Shown: positions 1 through 9,000 of the stretch, one piece after another
Layout of the letters: every line of letters starts with the position of its first letter
Position numbering within the stretch: position 1 is the first letter of the stretch
DNA from: Streptomyces fodineus
GTDB lineage: Bacteria > Actinomycetota > Actinomycetes > Streptomycetales > Streptomycetaceae
DNA: 64,000 bases
Direction of reading: 5' to 3'
NCBI RefSeq assembly: GCF_001735805.1
Contig: NZ_CP017248.1
Span: forward strand, 8,804,001-8,868,000
Made by a program: the position numbers and the translations under genes
Notes under the pieces: model-generated
Told to the model about the DNA's origin: nothing
Database searches by the model: none
Seen by the model: only the letters and a program-made list of their open reading frames with translations

Positions 1-1533
1 CTCGGCCGGGTCCAGGTCCAGCAGGGCCAGGGTCCGCACCGTGGCGCGCAGCCGGCCCATGGTCGCGGCCGCGTGCATGCCGTGGCCCACCACGTCGCCG
101 ACCGTCAGGCCCACCCTGGCACCGGACAGCGGGATCAGATCGAACCAGTCGCCGCCCACGCCCACGCGGCTGTCGGCAGGCAGGTAGCGGTACGCCACAT
201 CGACCGCGCTCTGCTCGGGCAGGTGCTGTGGCAGCAGGCTGCGCTGCAGTACCAGGGCCGCCGCATGCTGGCTGGTGTAACGGCGGGCGTTGTCGATGCC
301 GACGGCGGCCCGCTCGGCCAGTTCCACGGCGAGCGTCTGCTCCTCGGGCCCGAAGGGGTCGGGGTTGCCGCTGCGCCGGAAGGTGGCCAGGCCCAGGACC
401 GCATCGCGGGTGAGCAGCGGGACGAAGAGGCAGGAGTGCGGGACGGCCGGGCCCGTCTCGGCCGGTGTCCGGGGCGGGGAGGCGTCGACGACGGGGCGGT
501 TGGTGGCCAGGCTCATGGCCTGCGGTGACGTGGGCGGGTAGGAGACGGGAGTGGTCCGGAACTCCTCCGGGGTCCTGCCGTGCATCCGCAGCAGACTGTG
601 CCCCGGCGCCGAGCCCGTCGGCGGCTGCCGCCCCTCGATGACCGCCGGCGGCAGGTCGACCAGCACTTCATCGGCCAGCTGCGGCACCGCCACGTCGGCA
701 AGCTCCGCGGCCGTACGACGCACGTCCAGCGAGGCACCGATGCGCTTTCCGGCCCGCACGAGCAGTGAGAGGCGTTCCTGGGCGCGGTAGCGCTCGGTGA
801 TGTCCAGGGACTCCTCGAACAGGCCCAGCGGTTCGCCGCGGGCGTCCACCATCCGGTGGTACGAGCAGGACCATACGTGCTCGCGCACCGGGTCGGCGGG
901 GGCGCGCCCGCGATAGTGCATGCCCATGATCGGGTCCCCCGTCGTGAGCACCTGCTCCATGATCTGGTCTTCGTCCGGGGGGTGGTGGCGGGAGATGAAT
1001 TCGCCTTCGGGAAAGAGATCCGCGGCCGGCCGGCCGATGTACTGGGCGATCCCCGCGAGCTCCAGATCGGTGGAGACGTTCCCCCAGACGACACGCATGT
1101 CGGTGTCGAAGATCGTCAGGCCCACGGTGGACTCGGTCGCCATTCCCTGCAGCAGCGCCAGCTGCGCTTCCCAGCCGCGCAGGGCTTCCAGGTCGGCGGC
1201 GACCACGACGGTCGCGGCGACGCCCCGGTGCGCGAGCGGGCTGAACGTGACGGCCGCCCTCAGGGTACGGCCGTCCCGGCAGCAGAGGTCCAGGACCGTG
1301 CTGCGGGGCTTGTGCGCCGCGCAGAGGGCGGACAGCCGCTGCCCGGGGGCCGCCGCCAGCAGCTCGGCGGCCGGCCGGCCGAGCACGTCCTCGGGTGCAT
1401 GCCCGAGCAGGTGCTGGGCCGAGGGTCCCCACCCGGAAATGCGGCCGTCGTCGTCCAGCACTGCGGCGGCGGCCCTGGAGAGGTCCAAGGGACTGTGGAA
1501 ATCAACATTGGCCGCCTTCGGAAAACGATCCAT
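1..1533 (-). CDS. PAS/GAF-sensor SpoIIE-type PP2C phosphatase (C-terminus cut by window edge)
   Basis: The frame stays open from ATG at 1531-1533 to base 1, giving 511 codons without a stop, so the 3' end lies outside the window. An SD-like gaaggga precedes the ATG. The N-terminal part carries two PAS-like regions (residues about 10-120 and 125-250), followed by a GAF-like region (about 260-420) and the start of a SpoIIE/PP2C domain with LQRSLLPQHLP and GGDWFDLIPL, the latter holding the metal-binding Asp. Proteins of this type dephosphorylate anti-anti-sigma factors or respond to light, redox or ligands, and are abundant in Streptomyces. It resembles the full-length relative at 59914-61992 in domain order. 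The signal it senses cannot be read from the sequence. Confidence 0.88.
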   Translation of the reverse strand, partial: MDRFPKAANVDFHSPLDLSRAAAAVLDDDGRISGWGPSAQHLLGHAPEDVLGRPAAELLAAAPGQRLSALCAAHKPRSTVLDLCCRDGRTLRAAVTFSPLAHRGVAATVVVAADLEALRGWEAQLALLQGMATESTVGLTIFDTDMRVVWGNVSTDLELAGIAQYIGRPAADLFPEGEFISRHHPPDEDQIMEQVLTTGDPIMGMHYRGRAPADPVREHVWSCSYHRMVDARGEPLGLFEESLDITERYRAQERLSLLVRAGKRIGASLDVRRTAAELADVAVPQLADEVLVDLPPAVIEGRQPPTGSAPGHSLLRMHGRTPEEFRTTPVSYPPTSPQAMSLATNRPVVDASPPRTPAETGPAVPHSCLFVPLLTRDAVLGLATFRRSGNPDPFGPEEQTLAVELAERAAVGIDNARRYTSQHAAALVLQRSLLPQHLPEQSAVDVAYRYLPADSRVGVGGDWFDLIPLSGARVGLTVGDVVGHGMHAAATMGRLRATVRTLALLDLDPAE

Positions 1534-1698
1534 GGCACCGCTTCCCTTCGTGCTCCCTCAGCATCCCGTGCCGCACGACGGACGACAACCGCACGCGGGA
1601 TCGCCAGGCGCTCACACAGGGCGACCGCCGAGCGGCTCGGGGACCGGTGGGGGCGGCCGACGATGACGCCGAGCGCCGTGGCCGCCTTCCTCGCCGGT

Positions 1699-1842
1699 CT
1701 ACCGGGCCGGGCCGAACCAGGTGGTCAGGGCCGTCCGGAGTGCGGAGATGTCGGGTGTGCCGCCGGGGGCGGCCGCCCAGGCGACATGGCCGTCGGGGCG
1801 GATGAGGAGCGCGAGTTTTCCGTTGCCGTGCAATGGATCCGA
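1699..1842 (-). pseudogene. C-terminal relic of an FAD-dependent aromatic monooxygenase
   Basis: About 47 codons ending in TAG (1699-1701) read ALLIRPDGHVAW followed by a TALTTWFG-type tail. This is the usual end of class A FAD monooxygenases of the PheA/RdmE type. No FAD-binding GxGxxG segment is found upstream in the same frame, which becomes low-complexity. I read it as a decayed 3' fragment. The assignment rests on one motif and is not certain. Confidence 0.5.
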
Positions 1843-2070
1843 CGCGGCGCGACCGCTGCGCATCCCGTCGCCACGCCGTCCAACTGCCTCGTCCTGCTTG
1901 CGGTTACGGCCGCCGACGTGGCTTCGCCCGCCCTGAGGCGCTGTCCGGAGGGCTCCTCCGGGCGCCCGGGCGCTCACCGATGGTTCATGCGTGCCCGTTC
2001 CGGCAAAGCTCCGGGATACGCACAGCCCGTGCGCCAGGCGCATGCGCTTCGTACGCTGGTTCATTCGTGG

Positions 2071-2088
2071 AGCCGTCCGTGGACGGCT
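2071..2088. promoter_or_regulatory. Perfect inverted repeat just upstream of the conflict-operon start
   Basis: AGCCGTCC-gt-GGACGGCT is an 8-bp perfect inverted repeat with a 2-nt centre. It ends 8 nt before the SD (ggggaaggga, about 2096-2104) of the protease gene at 2112. It could be an operator or an mRNA hairpin controlling access to the ribosome site. I see no clear -10/-35 pair beside it. Confidence 0.45.
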
Positions 2089-2111
2089 GCGTGCGGGGGA
2101 AGGGACATGAG

Positions 2112-3164
2112 GTGGACAACGGGGATACGGCGGAAGCGTCGGCCTTAGGGAGGGTGCGCGTCCTGTCACCGCGAGGAGGCGTGCACGGCGCCGGCATTCT
2201 GGTGCGTCCGGGCGTGGTACTGACCTGCGCACACGTCGTGGTGTCGGCCGCCGGCCCGCGTGGCGGCCGTTCGGAGGCCGTCTCCGGGCACTCCGTCCTG
2301 GTCGATGTGCCGGGTCGTCCGGACGTCGCGGCCGGGGAGGCCACCGTAGCACCGGACGGCTGGTATCCGGGCCCGCTCGCCGGCGGGCCCGGGGGTGACC
2401 TCGCCGTGCTGCGCACGGCATGGTCGCCTCCCGACGGTACGGCCGTGGCGAGACTCGGCCGGTGCGGGGAACCGGACCGGCGCGAAGTCGCCGCGTACGG
2501 CCACCCCGCGGGGGCTCCCGACGGGCTGTGGTCCCGGGCCCGGCTCGTCGGTCGCGGTGGTCCGTACCGGGACTGGATCCAGTTGGAGGGGCTCGGCTCG
2601 GCAGGGGCGCCCGTCGGCCGCGGATTCAGCGGCGCCGGCGTATGGGACCCGGCGGCCCGAAGAGTCATCGGCATGGTCACGGCCGCGTACACCGACCAAC
2701 AGGCCAAAGTGGCCTGGATGCTTCCCCTGGAGGCCGCGGCACACATGTGGCCGGATCTGGCCCCGGCGCTCGCGGGCCCGGAGCCGGAAACCGCGACGGT
2801 GCCGAAAAGCGCGGCAGGGGAAGCCTCATCGCCGCCCCCGCCCGACTCGTGGCCCGAACCGCCGTCCGACAAGGACCAGTTCGCCCTCGCCGACGCCCTC
2901 CTCGCCGTGCCCCAGATCGAGGACGACGGCGCCGCCACACTGCGCGGTCTGCTGCCGTCCCGCATCCGGCACACCGTCCGGACCCATTCCCGGCCGCGGC
3001 TGCAGCTCTTCTTCCTCGTCCAGGCATGCGCCCAGCACCCGCATGGCAGGCAGGCCCTGATCGACGCCCTGCGCATGCTCGACGACGGCTCGCGCCCCGC
3101 CCGGACCGCCCTCGAACTCCTCGACAGGCTCTGGCCGGCCGCCCCGGGAGGCGGGTCGTCGTGA
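2112..3164 (+). CDS. Trypsin-like serine protease with C-terminal EAD2 adaptor
   Basis: Predicted intracellular S1-fold protease of 350 aa, with no signal peptide. The GTG start at 2112 has a strong SD 8 nt upstream; the longer open frame from 1833 lacks coding character. The catalytic triad is visible as His41 (LTCAHVV), Asp96 (GGDLAVLRT) and Ser173 (GFSGAGVW). Residues about 170-200 complete the protease. A Pro-rich linker follows, and residues about 255-345 (ALADALLAVPQIEDD and on) form an effector-associated domain 2 like that at the start of the next protein. Its stop overlaps the next start (GTGA at 3161-3164), so it is the first gene of a four-gene operon. In predicted VMAP systems such proteases are the effectors, tethered through EAD-EAD contacts. 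The target is unknown. Confidence 0.85.
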   Translation: MDNGDTAEASALGRVRVLSPRGGVHGAGILVRPGVVLTCAHVVVSAAGPRGGRSEAVSGHSVLVDVPGRPDVAAGEATVAPDGWYPGPLAGGPGGDLAVLRTAWSPPDGTAVARLGRCGEPDRREVAAYGHPAGAPDGLWSRARLVGRGGPYRDWIQLEGLGSAGAPVGRGFSGAGVWDPAARRVIGMVTAAYTDQQAKVAWMLPLEAAAHMWPDLAPALAGPEPETATVPKSAAGEASSPPPPDSWPEPPSDKDQFALADALLAVPQIEDDGAATLRGLLPSRIRHTVRTHSRPRLQLFFLVQACAQHPHGRQALIDALRMLDDGSRPARTALELLDRLWPAAPGGGSS

Positions 3165-4738
3165 CGTACTCGCCAGACTCCTGGGGGCCGCCCAAAATCC
3201 TGCTCGACGCGCTGGACGCCGTCCCGTGCTTCGAGGAGCCCGCACTGCTGCACGAATGCGCGCGCCAGGTCGGCCGGGCGCTGCAGATCAGGATCACGCT
3301 GCCGGAAACCAGCCGCCGGCGTTTCGCGTTGCTGTCCCTGCTGCGCGCCGTGCTGCCGTATCCGGACGGCCTCCAGGTGCTCGGCGGGGTCGTGTCGATG
3401 CTGGAGGGAGAAACCCGCGACATGGCCCGCCTGCGCACCGCCATCGCCCTTGCCGAGGTACCGCTCTTTCCGGCCAGGACCTGGGAACGGCTGATGACCC
3501 TGCTGGGCGGCCTGGAGGTGCTCGACATCGCGGGCGCCTACCGCGAGGCACTCGACCGCCCCGATCCGCTGCCCGCGCACTGTGCCGAACCGTGGTCGGC
3601 GGTGCTGCACGCCGCGACCCTCAACGCCCGCCCCGGCGAGCCGCTGCCCTGCGTCCTGCTGATCGAGCACCTCGCACGGTATGCGAAGGGGCGGCAGCAG
3701 CAGGAGCTGCTCGCATGGGTGGGGGAGCACCGCGGGTGCCCCCAGGCGTATCCGCTCGGCGCGACCGCCGACGGCGGCGCGGTCGCCGCCCTGCCCGCCG
3801 CCGCGGGAGCGGAGACCGGCCCCGCGCCCGGCCGTCCCCCGCGTGCCTTCGGCCACGAGCGGCCTCCGGCGCCGCCGGTGCCCCTGCCGGGGATCGACCG
3901 GGAAGGCGTCTGGGCGCCCTCCACGTGGCTGCTGATCCGGTTGCGCCCCCTGTTCTACTCCGAGCACGAGGGCCTGCGGCAGCTCACCTACTGGTGCCAG
4001 AACGGCAGCAGCCCGGACCCCTACCCGGTGAAGGGCGGGGATCTGGAGGTCGACGTGGGCGAACTGCCCGAGCGGGTGAAGTCGCTGGTGCAGGAGGCCG
4101 AGACCGGGTGGGCCTACCTGTGCAAGGAAGATCTCGCCCTGGAGTTCGTACTGCCGCGGGATCTGATGGATCTACCGGTGGAAATCTGGGCGAAGGAGGG
4201 GTTCGGGAACGCGGATGCCACCCTCGGGAAGGACCACCCGGTGGTGCTGCGCAGCCTCGAACGAGTGGAGGGCAGAGCCACCCATGGGCGCTGGGCCAAG
4301 CGCTGGGACGCGCTGAAGCCCGGTTGCCGGGGACCGGTCCACTGGTTCCCCGGCGAACATCCCGACCGTCTGCTCTCGGAACCGCACCCGGTCATGGTCG
4401 TGCTGAGCGCGCCGCCCGGCAACCAGGAGCATGTGGCCGTCGGGGGCGACGAGCTCGATGCGTCGCTCCGGGCCGGAGTACCGATCGTGGTGTGGGATCG
4501 CCGTGGGGGAGTGGATCCAGTGTTTCGTAACGAATTGCTGGAACTGGTCTCGAGCAAGGGCATACACCGGTTACCTGACGAAGTCAGGTCGTTGCGCATA
4601 GCTGCTGGGGGCGGGGATCCTGCTGGGGGTGGCTCCTCTACGCTCGGTCGCCACGCGGCATTGCTCTGGGACGACCCCGACCGCCTTCCCGGCGGGCGGG
4701 GAGAGGCGGCGGATTCCTCCGCGCAGCGGGAAGGGTAG
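3161..4738 (+). CDS. EAD2-VMAP-C protein, hub of a VMAP ternary conflict system
   Basis: A 525-aa protein starting at the GTG overlapping the protease stop. Residues about 8-90 (ILLDALDAVPCFEEPALL and on) form an EAD2 adaptor. A middle region with a helical stretch follows (about 100-210), then a variable linker. From about residue 250 (APSTWLLIRLRPLF) to about 500 lies the vWA-MoxR-associated protein C-terminal domain, with LPRDLMDLPVEIW and HPVVLRSLER. Family knowledge: VMAP proteins are encoded with MoxR ATPases and vWA proteins in predicted NTP-dependent biological conflict systems of multicellular bacteria. The EAD2 pairing with the upstream protease predicts direct recruitment of that protease. 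It has no catalytic motif that I can see and is probably a scaffold or sensor. Confidence 0.82.
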   Translation: MTYSPDSWGPPKILLDALDAVPCFEEPALLHECARQVGRALQIRITLPETSRRRFALLSLLRAVLPYPDGLQVLGGVVSMLEGETRDMARLRTAIALAEVPLFPARTWERLMTLLGGLEVLDIAGAYREALDRPDPLPAHCAEPWSAVLHAATLNARPGEPLPCVLLIEHLARYAKGRQQQELLAWVGEHRGCPQAYPLGATADGGAVAALPAAAGAETGPAPGRPPRAFGHERPPAPPVPLPGIDREGVWAPSTWLLIRLRPLFYSEHEGLRQLTYWCQNGSSPDPYPVKGGDLEVDVGELPERVKSLVQEAETGWAYLCKEDLALEFVLPRDLMDLPVEIWAKEGFGNADATLGKDHPVVLRSLERVEGRATHGRWAKRWDALKPGCRGPVHWFPGEHPDRLLSEPHPVMVVLSAPPGNQEHVAVGGDELDASLRAGVPIVVWDRRGGVDPVFRNELLELVSSKGIHRLPDEVRSLRIAAGGGDPAGGGSSTLGRHAALLWDDPDRLPGGRGEAADSSAQREG

Positions 4739-4744
4739 GACGAG

Positions 4745-6016
4745 ATGCTTCCAGGGGACGGTGCGTCCGGGGGGACGCGTCCGGCCGGAGAATCGTACTC
4801 GGGCGGCCCCTCGGCCGCTCCGGACACGGGCGGTGCCATGGCGGCCGGGGTGCCGAACGGCTCCGCCGGGGCCGGTACCGGCCCCGCAGGACGGGGCGCC
4901 TCGGACCACCGCTGGTGGATCTACCGCGGTACGGGGCAACCCCTGTACGACGCCGGCCTCGCCGACCTGCTGCCGCCTCCGCCGCCCTGGCGCCGCTTCG
5001 GCGGTGGTCCCGTCGTGGCCCCGCCCCCCTCGGACGACGAGGAGATCGAGCGCCGGCTGGGGCGGATCGGCGTCACTTCCGCCGGCTCCGATCAGCTCAG
5101 GCACGAGGCCGACATGGTGAACGCGGCCCTTCTGCTGCGCCGGCCGCTGCTGGTCACGGGGCGCCCCGGGACCGGCAAGTCGTCCCTCGCCTACCGCATC
5201 AGCCGCGAGCTGAAGCTGGGCCGCGTGCTCCGCTGGCACATCACCAGCCGCACCACCCTCCGCGGCGGGCTGTACGAGTACGACGCGATCGGGCGGGTCC
5301 AGGACTCGGCGGCGTTACGCACGCTGCGTCCGGCGGACGGGAGCGACGGCCCCACCCCCGGCGACGCCGGCCGCGCGGCGGGTGAGGAACAGCTTCCCGG
5401 AATCGGCGACTACCTCCAACTCGGCCCGCTGGGCACGGCGTTGCTGCCCTACGAACTGCCCAGAGTGCTGCTGGTCGACGAACTGGACAAGAGCGACCAG
5501 GACCTGGCGAACGACCTGCTCAGCGTCTTCGAGGAAGGTCAGTTCCCCATCGCCGAGCTGGTCAGGGCCCGGCGGCTGCACCCCAGGGTGACCGTCATGA
5601 CAGACGACCCGGGCCGGAGCGCCGAGATCGTCGACGGCATCGTCAAGTGCCGGGCCTTCCCCATCGTGGTGATCACCTCCAACGGAGAGCGTGAATTTCC
5701 GCCGGCCTTCCTGCGCCGCTGCCTGCGACTGCGGATGCCGGACCCCGACCGGCCGCTCCTTGTGGACATGGTCATGGCCCACCTGCGGGAGACTGCGGAC
5801 GGACACTCCGGCTCGGCACGGGCCGACAACCTCATCGACCGGTTCCTGCGCAACAGCCGGGAACGGGGCGGCCTCGCGGTGGACCAACTGCTCAACGCGG
5901 TGTTCCTGGCGACCTCGGGACGTTTCCCCGGCGACGACGAGGAGGCGCTGGAGAACCTGGTGGACGCGTTGTGGCACCGGCTCGACGGGGCGGGGACGGA
6001 ATCGAGGACCGGATGA
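4745..6016 (+). CDS. MoxR-family AAA+ ATPase of the VMAP system
   Basis: A 423-aa AAA+ protein starting at ATG 4745, six bases after the VMAP stop. An N-terminal, Gly/Pro-rich tail of about 90 residues precedes the ATPase. Walker A is GRPGTGKSS (about residue 138), Walker B is LLVDELDKSD (about 242), and a sensor region has VVITSNGEREFPPAFLRRC, as is typical of MoxR proteins. These ATPases act with vWA partners as chaperone-like machines. The next gene supplies the vWA-like partner and starts in an ATGA overlap (6013-6016). In this context it probably provides the NTP-driven switch that arms the protease/VMAP assembly; that role is inference. Confidence 0.88.
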   Translation: MLPGDGASGGTRPAGESYSGGPSAAPDTGGAMAAGVPNGSAGAGTGPAGRGASDHRWWIYRGTGQPLYDAGLADLLPPPPPWRRFGGGPVVAPPPSDDEEIERRLGRIGVTSAGSDQLRHEADMVNAALLLRRPLLVTGRPGTGKSSLAYRISRELKLGRVLRWHITSRTTLRGGLYEYDAIGRVQDSAALRTLRPADGSDGPTPGDAGRAAGEEQLPGIGDYLQLGPLGTALLPYELPRVLLVDELDKSDQDLANDLLSVFEEGQFPIAELVRARRLHPRVTVMTDDPGRSAEIVDGIVKCRAFPIVVITSNGEREFPPAFLRRCLRLRMPDPDRPLLVDMVMAHLRETADGHSGSARADNLIDRFLRNSRERGGLAVDQLLNAVFLATSGRFPGDDEEALENLVDALWHRLDGAGTESRTG

Positions 6017-9000
6017 CCGCGGAGTCACCCGTACCCCCTCCTGCGGCCGACCGGCCCGAGGGAGGGCACGGCGGTGCCCCGGCCCACGACCAGCCGACCT
6101 GGACGGAGTTGGCGGACGCGCTGTATCTGGCGGCATGCCAGGATGCCGCCGTACCGCTGTTCGACATCCCGGGGCTGCAAGCCCGCGCGCGTGCCGAACG
6201 GCCCCGGCAGACCAGACGGCGCCCCGCCGAGCGGACGCCACCCGAGGGACAGGACGTCGGCCGCTCGGACGTCCCGGACGTCCCTCCGGCGGCCCCGGAC
6301 GTGCAGGCGGCCGAGATCCTCCCCGTGCTCGGCCCCCTCGCGCCCCCGAACCCGGACCGGCCGCGTCCCCCGGGCCCGCCCGGCCCCGCTGGGACGGCGG
6401 ACCCGGAGCAGGCCGGCTGGCCGGCGTCGCCCCGGCTGGCCGACGCCCTCGCGCTCGGCCGGTCGTTGCGCCCGCTGCGCCTGTTCGGTGACTCGCCCCA
6501 CGAGGTGGAGCTGGACGAGGAGGCGACCGCCGAGCAGACGGCGGCGTCCGGGGTGTGGTCACCGGTGTGCCGCTCGCTGCCCGAACGCCGGCTGGACCTG
6601 CTGCTGCTGGTGGACGAGAGCCCGTCGATGGCCCTGTGGTCGCAGACGACACGCCAGGTCGCCGAACTGCTGGAGCAGACAGCCGCGTTCCGTACGGTAC
6701 GGCTGGTGCGCTGGGACCTGGACGACGACACCTCGGCGGGCATCCGGGCCGCCGAGATCCGTTCGAGCGACCGGCAACTGCTGCTCGCGGTCACGGACGG
6801 CGGCCACGGCGCCTGGCGCACGGGCCGGGCGGCCGCGGTCCTGCACCGGCTGGGCCGGAGCTCACCGGTCGCGGTACTGAGCCTGCTCCCGCAGCAGTTG
6901 TGGGCCCTCACCCTGCCCACGGTGGCCCGCACGCGGTTACGGGCGTCGTCCCCCGCCGCGCCCAACCGTGCCTACGACGTCGACGGCAAGCACCCGCAGG
7001 CCGACCCCCTGGGCCTGCAGCCACAGGCCGCTGCCGAGCCGGGCCGGGACCACGCGTTCCCGGTGCCCGTCGTCGAACTCCGGCCGACCTCGCTGCGCCG
7101 CTGGGCCCGCCTGGTGGCCGCGGCGGGCGGCGGCGAGTGGCACGCCCTGGCGGCCCTGTGGACCGCCCCGGGCCGGGACCTGCGCTCGGCGGCGGTCGGT
7201 CCGGTCGCCGAGGAGCTGGCCGACCTGGTGGCCGATCCGGCGGGCGCCGAAGCGGACGGCACAGGCCCGGCCGAGCCGTCCGCGGTGCAGCGGGCGAAAC
7301 ACGCCGCCGCCATGGTGCGCCGCTTCAGGGCCACCGCCTCGCCGGCCGCCTACGCCCTCGCCCAGCGGCTCGCCGCGGCCCCGCTCAACCTCCCCGTCAT
7401 GCGGTTGCTTCAACAGGCCCTGCCCAAGTCGCAGTTGTGGAACCTCGCCGAGATCCTGCTGCTGGGCCTCGTGCGCCGCACCGACGACGCGGCCGACGCC
7501 GAGGACGCGCACCGCGTGTCCTTCGACTTCCAGGAGGGCGTACGGGAGGAACTCCTCGCCCTCGGCTCCCGGGCCGAGACCATCCGCGCACTGCGCCAGG
7601 TCCAGCGTCATCTCGGGCCACGGCTGGAGGCGCTGTGGGGCGAGGGTGCGGGCGCGCTCGTCGCGCCGGAAGGCGATGTCGCGGACCCGCCGCTGACGGA
7701 ACAGACACGCCCCTTCGTGGCCCATCTGTACACGGCGCTGTGTGCGGTGTCGGGCCCCTACCTCGCGCGCGCCAACCATCTGGGACGGCTGCTCCAGCCC
7801 ACCGGCTCCCGGCCGGTCAGGCAGCTGGCCGCCGCCGGCGGCGGCGGGACACCCGCGCCGGGACACAGTCGGCCATCAGGGTACTCATCCGCTGAAATGC
7901 CGTCAAAGTTGAATATCGCGCCCGCGGACGCGCTAGATTACGGGCCGCGAACACAACGGACCCCGGAAGGGGCGGCCCCCGCGCGCCCCGCGGCTTCACC
8001 CACGGCCCCGCCATCCGCCGTCGCTTCACCCACCCCGACCGCCCCCTCTCCCGCGCCTGCGCCTGCGCGTCCACGACAAGGAGGCACCCCCGTGTCTGCC
8101 GGTCTGCCCGTTGCTTCGGGTCCGCGAAGCCCGCACGACCCGCCCCGCATCTGGGGGAACGTCCCGCAACGGAACCGGAACTTCACGGGACGGGAATCGC
8201 TGCTCGAACGACTCCAGGAACGGCTCGGCAGCGGCGTCACCGCGGTCCTGCCGGAGGCCCTGCACGGCATGGGCGGGGTGGGCAAGTCCCAGATCGCCGT
8301 CGAGTACGTCTACCGGCACAGCCGTGAGTACCGCCTCATCTGGTGGATCCCGTCCGAACAGGAGAGCCAGATCGTCCAGTCGCTGATCGAGCTCGGCGAC
8401 CAGATGGGCCTCCAGGCGGGCTCCGAGATGAGCGCCGTACCGGCCGTGCTGGACGCCCTGCGGCGGGGCGAACCGTACAGCGACTGGCTGCTGGTGTTCG
8501 ACAACGCGGAAATCCCCCGGGACGTGCGCAAGTACTTCCCCAGTGACGGACCAGGACGCATCGTCGTGACCTCACGCAACTCTCAGTGGTCCAACGACGT
8601 CAGCTCGCTCGAGGTGGACGTCTTCGCCCGTGAGGAGAGCGTCGCCCTGCTGCGCCGCCGCAGCCCGCACCTCCCGGACGACGCCGTGGACCACCTCGCC
8701 GCCGCGCTCGGTGACCTGCCCCTGGCGGTCGAACAGGCCGCGGTCTGGCTGGCCGAGACGGGCATGCCGGTGCAGCAGTACCTCGAGGTGTACGAGCGCA
8801 ACTTCTCGGAACTCATGCAGACCGACCCGCCCGGCGACTACAACCACTCGGTGGCCGCCGCCTGGAACGTCTCGCTCGGCAGACTGCGGGAGACCCGCCC
8901 GGACGCGCTCCAACTGCTCCAGGTCTGCGCGTTCTTCGCCCCCGAGCCCATCGAATGGGACCTGTTCTCCGCGGTGCGCGGCATCTCGGTGCCCCAGGAA

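Noticed and set aside
1985..3967. 660-aa open frame on the minus strand opposite the protease and VMAP genes
   Set aside because: It is antisense to genes with clear domains and has low-complexity, Arg/Pro/Gly/Ser-rich sequence typical of a GC-bias shadow.
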